Shown here: piece after piece, positions 10,201-20,215 of the stretch | Numbering within the stretch: the stretch's first letter is position 1 | How the letters are laid out: every line of letters starts with the position of its first letter | Assembly (NCBI GenBank): GCA_977006965.1 | Contig: OZ345364.1 | Span: 1,240,001-1,304,000 of the forward strand | Direction: 5' to 3' | From: Phymatolithon calcareum | Taxonomy: Eukaryota > Rhodophyta > Florideophyceae > Hapalidiales | DNA length: 64,000 nt | The notes under the pieces: generated by a model | What the model was told of the DNA's origin: nothing | Seen by the model: the letters and a program-made list of their open reading frames with translations, nothing else | The model's database searches: none | Translations under genes and position numbers: made by a program

Positions 10201-11230
10201 CGTTGCATCTGGAAAGTGCGTGGGTGCCTGTCCACGAATAGGCTATTGGATGCGAAGTGTCTCATTCACTGCCGATGGGGAAAGAATTGTTTCCGGGTCG
10301 AGAGATGGTATTGTTCGCATATGGGATGCACGTCTCGGAATTGAATCGGAAGAACAACGTGGCGGACATAACGGTGAAGTTTTGGACATTTCAATCAGCG
10401 AAGATGGGTTACGAATTGCATCCGCATCGGAGGATGGAACAGTGCGGTTGTGGGACTCGGAGACAGGGGACCAGGTCGGTGTAGCACTGGAAGGCCACGG
10501 GGACGTGTTGAGGTGCGTTTCATTCAGCCCTGACGGGCGAATGTTGGTGTCGGGCTCAAGAGACAGAACCCTGCGGCTATGGGACACAGATACATATATG
10601 CAGATTGGGAGTCCATTTGAAGGACACTTAGATTTGGTACTGTGTGCTTCGTTTAGTCGTGATGGACGTCGAATTATCTCGGGAGATATTGATGTTCGAG
10701 TATGGAATGCTGAAACACATGAGCAAATTGGGGATATACTGCAAAGACAAGGACAAGGCAGGGACGCTTATGTTAATAATGTTGCCGAGAGCGCTGATGG
10801 ATGTCGCATTGTGGGTCGGAAGTATGACAGAACAATCATCTGGAACAGTGAAAGCAGGGCGCTGATCTGGACATCAATGAAATCTGAAAGCAGAGTTGAA
10901 AATGATGACATGGAAGATGAAAGCAATTCTGGCGACGATATCGCAAATGTATCAAGAACAGTTGGCAACGAAATCAGTAACGATGAAGCTGAGAAGATTA
11001 TTCGCAGCTGTGGCCGGCAGACTCCGCACCTGTGGCCAGATTGTTTCCCAGAATATACAGTCGAGTTGTTCTGTGAGCGGGGCGATATGTTCACGAATAT
11101 GCTTGGCGAAAAGACTTTCCTCGGAGATATCCCATCCGTGACTAGTTGGGACTTCCATAAGGAGCGAAAGATACTTGCAGTGGGGTTGTTTTCAGGAGAT
11201 ATTGCGAGATGTAAATTGATCACAGAATAA
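7202..11230 (+). CDS. NLR-type receptor: helical domain, NB-ARC, WD40 propellers (copy 1)
   Basis: 1342 aa, no intron needed. I chose the ATG at 7202 because homology between copies becomes strict there and the upstream frame is not conserved. Residues 1-150 are helical, with a pattern resembling the four-helix bundles of HeLo/RPW8/MLKL-type proteins (inference). The NB-ARC ATPase has a P-loop GMTGVGKT at 224-231, Walker B CLFLFDDIW at 307-315, SRIAISTR at 338-345, CGLPIALAV at 405-413 and the MHD-type LHDL at 551-554. Residues 570-760 are a helical linker. From 768 to the end there are about 11-12 WD40 blades (RLWD, RIWD and similar), enough for two propellers as in Apaf-1-like proteins. Such proteins usually oligomerise after ligand sensing and trigger defence or cell death. 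A cytosolic location is expected, as no signal peptide is seen. Confidence 0.9.
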   Translation: MEPTGFGLGVIAEARTLATSIKNRIQNYRKGPATFLSLSESVDRLARHIEEVDKLLQTFPDVVPVDISVIFYETFSAVRDNLKDANGTMESSFSTPFSEGSSSLMGKLRSRAVRTFRANALNNKMGYVETQVKEASNQLLQLSLSLGTTLKIEGQVDADKDQYRPISNTPALTDTLKLDFDTKDEEGNPTTLEGILKQAVLSNKSSSVVTAAAGVMKPAFGIVGMTGVGKTVALKGLGWDKDVRRRFSDGIHFMTLGQGASLEIVLREIANLLARTGATTLVGAVKESTSLCEAVDMAVPWFEGKICLFLFDDIWPTKTCKTGFLSDLRQLVRQSPQSRIAISTRNVEIAQCAGSIVKFGARDAFGTVSQNMFFAHATGGAHRESSATEKGKLRNSIRRILGICCGLPIALAVTGSAVAFLTDLHGDFERACDAYATRLEKKKGSLGDEETMEGMNLNASILLSLEFLEAELLKWKAKGCHDIVHSITDLYTSLCVVENQSWIPVSVLGRLWGIDEDGAAEIANMFCGMSLSTFDLRQTSSGCSEEAGIVLHDLQLEFCRNQAMETKKSSFWHYQLLNGYLPTSHESICERPNVQLSDAILSFTPRPWWSKFVPEDGYIQMNVCRHLSCAGHDLELGALMLDARWTVLRRRVGGILGLKTDFEVFEKCFTELKGREDREAVSYIIRSFEKIFKAVRVSWGRHGKGFRAFQFQVCGRLVNIRKSNDIVETFLKSIEANTAKPYLAVISPLFSDVDGAQIMEIPIGGDCKCVACSPCGRYVAAAAGHDVVVVNSNTGEILKTMHFYFVRRIAFLSGSKKIVCGSDDFEVIVWTWESSDSPVQIFEERDNQVLRSISVGVYGQFIISGLPDLTVGAWDAIAGTQAWQQVQSSFVDCLAICAEDGKIALGLDDGTLKVMDWVTKETLFEDAKAPAQAVHCVSFSPNGSYLATGSRDGKIRLWNTRSWTSEWFEEHDDWVASVAFSPDSNRIASSSYDGTIRLWDVASGKCVGACPRIGYWMRSVSFTADGERIVSGSRDGIVRIWDARLGIESEEQRGGHNGEVLDISISEDGLRIASASEDGTVRLWDSETGDQVGVALEGHGDVLRCVSFSPDGRMLVSGSRDRTLRLWDTDTYMQIGSPFEGHLDLVLCASFSRDGRRIISGDIDVRVWNAETHEQIGDILQRQGQGRDAYVNNVAESADGCRIVGRKYDRTIIWNSESRALIWTSMKSESRVENDDMEDESNSGDDIANVSRTVGNEISNDEAEKIIRSCGRQTPHLWPDCFPEYTVELFCERGDMFTNMLGEKTFLGDIPSVTSWDFHKERKILAVGLFSGDIARCKLITE

Positions 11231-11413
11231 ATGACGATCTTGCAACGAATGTGCTCGATAAATTGAAACGAAATTGGCGTTACCCTTTTGTTATTGGTAT
11301 CCACAGACGGCATTGCAGCTAAAGAGCAGTTTTTGAGGGTATCATGTGGTTCTGAGCGATTGGATTGGAAGAATAAAAACGCTTTGAAGAAGTTTGCAGA
11401 GATGAACAGAGTA

Positions 11414-11871
11414 GCACTTTCCGGGGGATCGCGCGCGCTGAATGTGGTGGGCGAAGTTGATGGCGATGTGCCTCTACCCGAAGTCCGGGATCGCCAGAGG
11501 CCTGCCTTTATGAAGTAACAATTCTAACTCTGTAAAGTTAATACTAGGCAGTACTCAATGTTGTGTCGCGCCCATTCCGTTGCCCGCCATTGTCTCCACG
11601 CACGCGCAAATGCGCGGTCGCCGCCTGAAGCTGGCCATGCGTGGCGTACTGCATGCTCGCACGCGCACAAATCCGCCCGACACTTACTTGAGCCCACGGA
11701 GCGTGGTTCGCGCCCGTCAGTATTAACCGCTTGATTATTGCGCCCTTCGGCGTCGATCAATTCACCGAAGCTCCTGTCAGCACCGGACGCAAAAATAACG
11801 CGTATGTCCGAAAAGGCACCAACTTAAGTACGGGACACGTCGGCGAGTGCGGCGATTGTTACAACAGAGTA
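11414..11871. mobile_element. 458-bp insertion with 9-bp target duplication (unit B only)
   Basis: The empty site in units A, C and D has AACAGAGTA once. Unit B has it on both sides (11405-11413 and 11863-11871) with unrelated, GC-rich sequence between. A 9-bp duplication is typical of Mutator-like elements, but I see no terminal inverted repeats and no useful ORF. It is probably a non-autonomous element. Confidence 0.7.
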
Positions 11872-11945
11872 CAAATCGGAGAAATGAAGCGAGACGTGAA
11901 AAATTGAAAATGTGATCATAATTTCTTTCTTGACTAGTTTTTAGT

Positions 11946-12107
11946 TTTTTTATTGCAATTTTTTAAAGCCCCGCAGTCATGCGAAGCATACGGGCAAGGC
12001 TTCCTCAGGTGCTGCCCTCGCTAGGGCGGCTCTACTCTTATGTCTGGAATTCTATCTGAGACCCTAGCATGTGCTCGGTTGTTTTGATTGCTCTTCGTAA
12101 CTAGCTT
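11946..12107 (+). repeat. Short dispersed repeat R1, extra copy in unit B
   Basis: It replaces about 12 bp of the sequence seen in units A, C and D between GACTAGTTTTT and AGTGTCAATTC. The core GGCAAGGCTTCCTCAGGTGCTGCCC and the following GGCTCTA.TCTT.T.TCTGG match the copy at 44515-44645. Imperfect ACTAG(T/C)TTT on each side may be a target duplication. Confidence 0.55.
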
Positions 12108-12645
12108 TTAGTGTCAATTCACGAAAACGAGTTCGGTCGAAAGTAACATATTACCGTTGAAGCATACGTATTAAATCATTTGTCTTTTTACTTTACGTTC
12201 TTTGCCATTTCGAAAATGATGTGCTATCAGCCTAAGAGTTTTAGACCCTTGTATCGCTAAAAGTATTGCAATCGAAAAAATACGGGAAAACATTGTTGGG
12301 CCAACGATAAATCCCTGAAGCACGAAAAATCGATTTGGAAAAATTGGGCATGGTACTCTTCTGATCGGCCAACTTCACAAATGAAGCTCTGAATGGAGGG
12401 AAGCAATCCTCGGAGACTACGCATATGTCGTGGAAGAGAGAAGAGAACATCTCAAATGTCAATCAATGTCAGCAACTATCCGTGATCATTAAACCGTAAT
12501 CAGCACACATGAATGACCACTTACGGTTCTTTGAGAGAGATGTCGCTCGTCGCCGCGATTATGCCGCCCTTTGCAGGTGCCCACGGTCGCACCGCGCACG
12601 GGCGCGAACGACTTGCGTACCGCCATGTGTCGCGCTCCCCGCGCC

Positions 12646-15168
12646 TCGCGCGCGGTGTCGTCATCGCGCGGTTGTCCTACTTCGACGGACCTTTCCTCCC
12701 CGACGTGCACCCGTACGGGGTCGGCTGTCATGGCGCTTACGCGGAAAGAGGTGCCTTCCCTGACCGCACGTCCCCTGTTCTCGACAGCGGCATTGCGGGC
12801 GGGGGAGACAGAGACGACGGCGACAACGACAGATTACCGCAGTCCATTGTTTTCCAACGACTTCAGCTGGACATTGAACTCTGATCGTGTGCCTCCCCGA
12901 GTCCAAACCGGTCAAAATTTAGCGACTGCCCTCAGATGTCGCTGTCAAGAGGAGCGTCCTTTGCTGCACTGCGGTACCCTATTGGGTTTCCAATCGTCTC
13001 GTCCCATGCAGATGCATTTTCAGCACTTTCTTCAAATCGGGAAACAAGCAGGCAGCAAAATGGAGAAGGTCGGAAGATTATGGATTTGCAGTTGGCATAT
13101 TCATCGCCAACGGGATGCTGACATGTCTGGAGGGAGCAAAGCAGCTTTGCGAGCAGTGTGCCACAGTAGCGGTGAGGGATAAATTTACCTGGTTCACCGG
13201 TTGAAGCCTATGATACGTGGATCCAGGTGGACGGCGGAAGAGCTGATAGCGTGAGAAGAAGCAATGGACAGGCTTACAGATCATTGGCCGAGACTGCTGA
13301 GGAGGAACCCGGTATCATATCATATGCTAGGACGAGAGAACGCGTAGAGAGTGTTGGAAATTTAATCTAAAAAATATTTTAAATTAGCCCATTCAGAGGT
13401 ACCGGGCACTATAAAAAAATCTTCTAAATTTGAAATTACGCCGGCTATTAAAGTACTTGGAGCCAGGCACCGCGTCTCCAACAAAAATCCCGCCGCAGGT
13501 GTGTTCACCGTGTCCGAATAACGCCGTCAAATATCGTACAGTGCTACGCCGCTCTGCACGAACCCCCTGGCCCTACGAGTGAACGTTACGGACTTCCCTC
13601 GCCATATGATCACCCTTTTCTACCGTTGGGAGCTTGATCTCTTCGTTCCCGTCCATCTTTTCCGTTGCCCTCCTGCTAGCGAAGATCGCACAGTCGAAAG
13701 CGCGGAAAAGTTCAACTTCCCCCCACTGGCGCCCGTCCACTTAGCACTGGCACCCGCGGAGTCGGATGAGATCATTGTACGCACTCGCTACATCGAGACC
13801 GCCGCAACTGGGCTCGCAGAGACGGACGCACTGACGGACGCGCTCCAAGCAGCCCACAGTCGCGATGCTGGGGGTGCATAAGCCGACGGGGGGGGACCCT
13901 CACGGAGCCAGCGGCTCATGGAGCTGCACACGTACTGGGCGGAATTGATGACACGCTGCGCACGGCAAAGACGAGTGCGGAGGAGCTTCACGTAGGCGGG
14001 ATTGCTTTGTGCGTGAGAACTTGTGGTGACGCGATAGCGGAGGAGTTGAACACGCGGCGGGCTATGGAATAATGCGCAGACGTGCACGTGGGCGAAACAA
14101 AGTCAACGAAGGCCAGAGAGAGGACTGGACGAGAGGGACGCGATTAGTACTCTGGATTGACGCGAAAGACGTGAGGTTTCGCTCGCTGAGAGACCGGGCC
14201 GCAGAAGCGGGCAGAAGGATCGCGGGCGGGATGTGGCGCCACGACTGCCCTCGCCTGCAACTATTTCGCGACGGGCGGCTGGCTACGCAATACGCATTGG
14301 ATGGCCTTGGGGCGTAGAGTTGGTCGCATTAACGGGCGCGCTCGAAAAAGAAAAACCTTGCTACCTCGGACTCACGGAAAAGAGCATCAAGCTCGCGCAG
14401 GCAACGGAATTCGCGAAAACGATGCGGAGCGGTTTCTATGGTGCCGAACAAGGGGCGCCTGCGCGGCGGATGCCATTGAGGCCTTTCCACGCGGTGTTGC
14501 CGACGAGGGAATAGGCGCAACCCGCGACGGCGAACAGGGCACACTTGTTGAGGAATGCGGTGCTGCTGCTGAGCAGTAAACAGCAGTCGTCAATGAAGAC
14601 GATGACGCGGACCCAATACAAAGGTAGACGCGAAGGCGGTCGTGAAGGCGATTGTAGATACGACCGAGGTGAGGAGGTAGACAAGGATGAAGTTGAGGTT
14701 GCCGCCCACGACGACGTCGCAAATCGCAAAGTCCAGCTCCTTCATGATGCCTTTCTCGCCAGGCGACCATGCCCGACGGCACCAACCCAACCCATCGTCG
14801 TCTCCACCACCATCTTAAACGGGAACGCGGCGTCCGCATCGCAGTGCTGCGCCCAATCGCTCCAGCAGTGCTCAAAGAAGCGCGACACTGCGCTCGACGT
14901 CACATGCATGTAGTTCGCAACCTACGTCGCGCTGAGAGATGTTCTCTAGTGCGCGTCCCGCGGAAGGCACAACGGATTCCACCGAGTCGTTGTCACCGTC
15001 GCCTCCGCCACCCCCGCCCGCAAAGCGGCTCTCGAGGACAGGCGACGCGCGGTCAGGGAAGGCACCTTTTAGCGCGTAAGCGACATCGCAGCCGAGCCCG
15101 TCCCGGGGTACATCGAGCAAACAAGGTCCGTCGAAGGGCGACAGCCGTGCGATGACGACACCGCGCGC
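12646..15168. repeat. Inverted arms in the GC-rich block of unit B
   Basis: Left arm about 12646-12815, right arm about 14998-15168. Same arrangement as in unit A. The left arm frame (12540-12884) is also open here. Confidence 0.65.
14342..15168 (-). pseudogene. RETICULATA-related (DUF3411)-like pseudogene, unit B
   Basis: Same blocks as in unit A: KELDFAICDVVVGGNLNFIL at about 14670-14730 and the LFAVAGCAYSLVGNTAW block in another frame, ending at a TAG at 14436-14438. A 4-bp insertion near 14281 relative to the other units adds a further shift in the C-terminal part. An N-terminal frame (14872-15237 minus) is open. Confidence 0.58.
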
Positions 15169-15813
15169 GTGCGGCGCGGGGAGCTCAGCAAAAGCAGTTG
15201 TGCGACCTAATTTTCGTCGCCGTCTCGGCGATCCCATCGCCCCTTCGTTCTTCCAACTAATGTTTCTCTACTTGGATCGTCACCGCCGACTTCACTTACT
15301 TCAACAACTGATGAAGCAGATTACTTGTCGATTCATCAACTGATCCATCGCTATAACTGGGAATCAAGTATCAACAGGGCCGCGACATTCAACCGCTCGC
15401 CGGGCTAGCCACTGTGCTCTCGTACTTCCGGCCCTGTGTTTTTAAGTTTATTTTTTAAAAGCCTCAGTCTTACGAACATACAGGCAAGCCTTCCTCAGTT
15501 ACTGCTGACCTTAGGATAACTGTCATGGATCGGCCCTTGTTTTACCCTTTGCGCGTACATTGCACTCTTGCCTCGCCCTCGCTTCGTCACAGTACCTTCT
15601 CCCAACTCTCTGCCGTCCAGCGCTCTTGGATCCTTTCCGCCATTTCCATTGTCAGACGCTGTGGGTGGAAAGAACCTACATCTGTCACATTCGAATTTTT
15701 CACGGAATGCGTCAGGCTCGTCGAAGAGGATGTACTTCTGTAGATATGCTGATGGAGTCATAAGAACGATTCTTCAAGCAGATGGTGCCAAGATATGCTT
15801 TTCACTTCTCACA

Positions 15814-16571
15814 ATGGTATGCCTACTTACCCAAAGTTCCATAATCTACAACGGTCGTAAGGTTCTCCCCCACAACATGGAGAAGGGATTTGTTCGCCTG
15901 GAGAAGAGTGACCGTCACATTTGTGGAGGAGTTCTTATTACCTGGAAGCACGTTTTAACAGCAGTCTCATGCGTCGAGGACGATAACGTAGTATGTGCGC
16001 TCGTGGGAGCTCGAACTTGGGACGAATACTTGCATAAGATGGAAGTTGAAAGCGTGAGCTTGCATGATGACTACGATGAATACACCCGAATGAATAACCT
16101 TGCTCTGGTCTCATTAAAGAATCCGTCAAGGTCCGCGATGATGGAATCTTGAATGTACCCTGTACCTGTGCTCTGGACGGGTTCCGACATGCATCGACGA
16201 CAGAAGGTATATGCCATGGGTTTGGAAAAATGAGAGAGAACGCTCATTTTTCGAACAGCCTTCGAAACGCCACTCTGTACAAGTTAGATATTTCCGCATG
16301 TGAAGGACGCTACGACCTGAGCGGAAGTGAAAAGGATACCTTGTGTCTGGATGGATCGAAGTGTACGATATGTTATGGTGATGGAGGGGGACCTGTTATG
16401 TTGTGGACAAGAGGGTATGACAATATTGTCAAGGCGCATGTAGTGGCAATTGTTACGGCGGTTTGGGAAGGTTCTTCGAGTTGCATTGCTGGGAACAAAG
16501 TAAAAGATACTGTTTTAGAAGGTTCTTACGACTACATTGCTCAAGAAGTGGGTAAATACAAACGATTTTGA
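15814..16571 (+). pseudogene. Trypsin-like (S1) protease relic, unit B
   Basis: Same organisation and the same three catalytic replacements as in unit A, with CYGDGGGPV at the former active serine. A G-to-T change makes a TGA at 16150-16152, in addition to the frame break shared by all copies near 16230. The C-terminal frame runs to 16571 and ends in KYKRF, longer than in unit A. Confidence 0.65.
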
Positions 16572-16697
16572 TTACAGTACAGCAGTGTTCCATTATCCTT
16601 TTCAGAAATTTGTACGTTACTCTCTCTGTGGCTCTCAGTTGGTGAACTGGATGCTCCGATCGCTGAATATCACCAGGGGAAAGTTACCAGATATCAC

Positions 16698-17435
16698 TCA
16701 CACTCGTTGCTGATTTGCGAAAGCTTCTCCAAGTGTTTGCACCATACCACGAAGATGGTTATAGTAAAATTCTTCCGCTGGGCCAGTAAGACAGTGGACA
16801 AGTAGGTACACTTGCTGCTCTCCAGTAATCTTCTGACTGTTGATGGCAGTGAGATATCGCCTGCGGATGACGTGCAGAGAAATTTTTCCATGCATATCAC
16901 CAGAGAATCGGTCTTCAACAGATTTAAATGTCTGTTGGATGGCAGAGGCGGCGCGGCCAGCGAAGTCGGAAGCGGTGACAGCAACAGATCTATTATTATC
17001 GGTGTTGCCAGCGGTCGGGCCATCAGGGGATCCTTCGATCGCGCTGATGTTTCCTCGACGACGGTTCAGATTTATGCGGTTATTTGCGTCCGCTAGTATG
17101 TCATCCGAATCCGAATAAAGTGCTTGAGCTGTGGCTGATCCAATCGGTAAGCCTCGGGCACGATTAACGTTGATCCCGATAGCATCAAGCATTCGTCGCA
17201 GTACCTTGTAGATGCGAGTGTTCCACACGTTGGGGTGTAGGAGAATCTCAGGGGGTAGTTCTTCCTGTAGGTTCTCAAACATGACTTCCACGGGAACATC
17301 TAGAGTTGCAATAATGGGCAGAATAGCAGCCTTGACGTTGGAATCGTTGATGTAGCTGTCCTTTAGATTTTCGAGGGCTGTTCGAATCGCTTGAATTTCA
17401 GACGCGAAGTCGATATTTGGGGGCGGGGATTGCAT
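16698..17435 (-). CDS. Gag-like ORF, truncated, in the retroelement fragment
   Basis: ATG-started frame of 245 codons whose last few (QRV and stop) come from the flanking host DNA beyond the element end at 16711. The N-terminal half is polar with an Asn/Arg-rich middle. The C-terminal part, around YLLVHCLTGPAEEFYYNHL, has the look of a retrotransposon gag capsid region, where Copia/Gypsy proteins have short helical W/L-rich segments. No zinc knuckle, protease or polymerase is present. About 580 bp of leader lie between the element's start and this ATG. Confidence 0.5.
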   Translation of the reverse strand: MQSPPPNIDFASEIQAIRTALENLKDSYINDSNVKAAILPIIATLDVPVEVMFENLQEELPPEILLHPNVWNTRIYKVLRRMLDAIGINVNRARGLPIGSATAQALYSDSDDILADANNRINLNRRRGNISAIEGSPDGPTAGNTDNNRSVAVTASDFAGRAASAIQQTFKSVEDRFSGDMHGKISLHVIRRRYLTAINSQKITGEQQVYLLVHCLTGPAEEFYYNHLRGMVQTLGEAFANQQRV

Positions 17436-18019
17436 TTTGGCTTGAAGGGTGAAATGAAACGAGACAGGTTGGGGTAAAGCGAGGAGGGAATGCGAAGAGT
17501 AAAAAAATCGTCAAAGAAGAAACGTTCAATGCGATAGAAATTAAAATTGATGGGCGTTGGCTTGCAAAAAATTCGAGTTAGTAGGATTCTATCGTAAACT
17601 TCGAAGTGATGTAGAACACGGATCGGCTGCGAACGAGCTGTGTGTGTGACAATGATGGACAAAAAACACAAAGGTGTCGAGGTCCGTAAAACTCCAGTGC
17701 AAGACTGGATGTGGTCGGGACGAACACCTGTGTGGTCGGCGAACTCTAGCGCGAGGCTAGATGTAGACCGAGACGGCGAGCTCTTGCGTGGTGACAAGAG
17801 GAGACCTGATGAGCGATGAGCGAAATGCTCTACGAACATGTAATGAACTGGTAAACGTGACTTTCCTCTCTAGGAGTCTGAAGCTCAGATGGAGCTTGAG
17901 CTAAGTACTGTCTGCTGGAGATCGAATGAAGTGCTAACGTGTACTACGTGTACTATCTGTAGTGCGACTGACCTGATAACGACACTGTACTCTGTGTCAG
18001 TCAAGTCTGTAACTCCACA
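16711..18019 (-). mobile_element. LTR-retrotransposon fragment (unit B only)
   Basis: The insertion interrupts sequence that is continuous in units A and C. GTTGC occurs on both sides (16706-16710 and 18020-18024), giving a 5-bp target duplication. Read on the minus strand the element begins TGTGGAGTTACAG, like the start of many Copia-type LTRs, and ends in CA. A gag-like ORF runs up to the far end, and there is no pol and no second LTR, so it is incomplete. Confidence 0.7.
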
Positions 18020-18133
18020 GTTGCATACATTTATTTCAAGACTTCGAATTGATAGAATCGAACCATAGCCGACCCATCAGTGTTCCCATCAATATTCTTA
18101 ATTGATCCTCTCGAGGTGCCGAAGATTGAATAA

Positions 18134-18397
18134 ATGTGGGAAGAAGAAAAACAAAGTGAAACGAGCCCCGTCTCGGATGCCACAATTGAAAGGACGGCCT
18201 ACTTCTCAAGTGCTGTTCTATCTCTGATCAGTTTTCAGAATACCGTCAATGGGGATCTAGAGTTTCAGCTCTTTCTCGTTCGCCACATTCAATTCCACCG
18301 GAACTTTCTTCAGAGTTGCAAGAACTTGATTTTTTCATTTCTTATGTCGCTCATTCTAAGCGTCTGTATATTAGAGTTTCGAATGCGGATTGGTTGA
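18134..18397 (+). CDS. Small hypothetical protein with C-terminal hydrophobic segment, unit B
   Basis: This is an ATG-started frame of 87 aa. It has a charged N-terminus (MWEEEKQSETSPVSD) and a hydrophobic stretch near the C-terminus (LIFSFLMSLILSVCIL) that could span a membrane. It is preserved in unit C and frameshifted in unit A. It lies between the S1 relic and the AT-rich spacer, with no neighbour that suggests a role. I do not recognise a family. It may be only a chance open frame in a young duplication. Confidence 0.3.
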   Translation: MWEEEKQSETSPVSDATIERTAYFSSAVLSLISFQNTVNGDLEFQLFLVRHIQFHRNFLQSCKNLIFSFLMSLILSVCILEFRMRIG

Positions 18398-18436
18398 GAT
18401 CAACAATTGTGATTAGGGCATAAGTTTGCGAAGTTA

Positions 18437-18515
18437 TGAAGTAATTCGAACATTGGTAATTGCCAATGTTTGAATTACTTCAATACATTTAAATGTATTG
18501 AAGTAATTCAAACAT
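18437..18515. repeat. Foldback sequence, unit B
   Basis: AAGTAATTCGAACATTGG is followed by its near-complement CCAATGTTTGAATTACTT after 5 bases, then the perfect palindrome CAATACATTTAAATGTATTG, then AAGTAATTCAAACATT again. Unit A has only the last part, so about 60 bp of self-complementary DNA was gained. Confidence 0.75.
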
Positions 18516-20215
18516 TTCTATCGACTTCAAGTTAAGTGCACCAGCCACTCACAGAGGCATGTTGTTGTTATCCATGAACTTGACGCTTTTGACGGGCCCG
18601 GTAATGGATAGCTTTCGTTTGCAAAAATTGTTTGAAACTCATTCCCTCAATTGCGGGAGCAAAAAGCGACGCGCGCATAGACACTACTAGAAATGTGACC
18701 CCCGCTTGAAACGCAAATCTACCAAAATGTCGAAATGTATCGATTGTGAATGTAGTGGAATATCGATTGATCGATATAGTTTCACAATCGTCTTCTGTGA
18801 AATACTGTAGATGTTTCGTATAGATTATAAATTAATTATGGAGCTGAGAGTTTACAGAGGCTATATGCAATCTTCCTCGAAATAGCAAGTAAGAAATGCG
18901 GACTAGCAGTTGACTTGCGAGCTGTGACCGGGACCACAGGCACGAATTGGTGCACAGCGGGCGCTGCTTATTTGATTCCATACCGCAAGTATAAGACCTG
19001 AGCAGCATTGCGTGAAGTAGCGATGGGAGTAGATCACGGGCCGTGACATGCGAAGCGAAGGCCCGTGCCGACTGTGGGCGAACTTGAGACGGGAGGTGCA
19101 GGGTAAAAGCGGTGTGGAATATTGCACACGTGGCAGCGGTGTACTACGACAGAAGTTGCTGTCCCCAGTAAAATCAATCAATTATTGATTGTTGCACACT
19201 GCCTTTTATTGGTTGATTGGGTACAAGTCGGCTTGAGCAGTGCAGTGAAGGTAATTGTGATATGCCTCCTTAATTTAAATAACGTTGATTAAGTATCAAA
19301 GTCAAAAGCCGATGAGTGGTGATGTGTACTTTTGTACACTTGACACATAAGAACTTGAACGAAACTGTGGGAATTGTGGGTTTGAAGTTTGTACATGATT
19401 AATCAGTGTTTCGATGTTTCTATCGACTGAATTTACAACGTAACGATTCATCAATCAGTCTGCCCCTCGTAACCAACTGTGTAATCGATCGATCGATTTG
19501 AGAGAGAGCAAGCAGTTTTTCTCTTTTGAAGTGCTTTTGGAGATGTTACATTATACAAATATTTATGTAGCATTATTCGTCCTTGTTGGCATGTGTAGCT
19601 CTAAAATCTCGAGATTCGAAACACAGCAACTCACAAGGTGTGGTGCGATTTGACTTTTGCGTCGCCTTGATCATTGCTGTGCAATTTTGAACTGCCTGTT
19701 TTAATTATTAGTGTAATTGAGATACGTAGAGAGAAGCACAGAGTTAGAGGCGCGAGATGCGTCAGTGGGAATTGTTTGGGAACACACGAGAACAACCGCG
19801 TTGCAAAAACATCGAATTAAACTCACGGTTTGAACTGTTTCCATCTTCCTCCTCCGAGGAGAAGAGAGCAAGCCGAATTTGCGTCGGGGGTTACGCGCCA
19901 GGTCGTGTGCGAGTCACGCTCCATCGAGTACCGCCGCCGCCAGGGCAAAACCGCGCTCAGGAATCCGAAGAAGAAGTCGCAGCCCGTTGATCGCCTTTCT
20001 TCCCGTTTTGTAGGTTTGTTTGACCTGCCGTTCGGTCACTCGTACAAGTTCCCATCGGAAACACGGGGCACACAGGGAAACATTACAATCGTTTTTTTCA
20101 ACGGGACAAACCACACCAGGTGCCCGCCTCCCGCACCACTCCGACGACACCCCGAAGCTGTGCGATCTGCTGTTGTCACAAAGTGACGCAAGATTACGTA
20201 AAAAGTTTCTCTTCA

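Larger units (their letters stand above)
232..11230 (+). repeat. Tandem array unit A (about 11.0 kb)
   Basis: The unit is defined here from the stop of one NLR gene to the stop of the next. Its start (3' flank of the NLR gene, then the GC-rich block) is nearly identical to the start of units C and D. Contents in order: 3' flank; GC-rich block 850-3600; S1-like relic 4162-4871; AT-rich spacer 4920-6870; NLR gene 7202-11230. It lacks the foldback insertion present in B and C at the place equivalent to 5490. The flank 232-850 and the spacer 5304-6870 hold no gene I can support. Confidence 0.9.
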
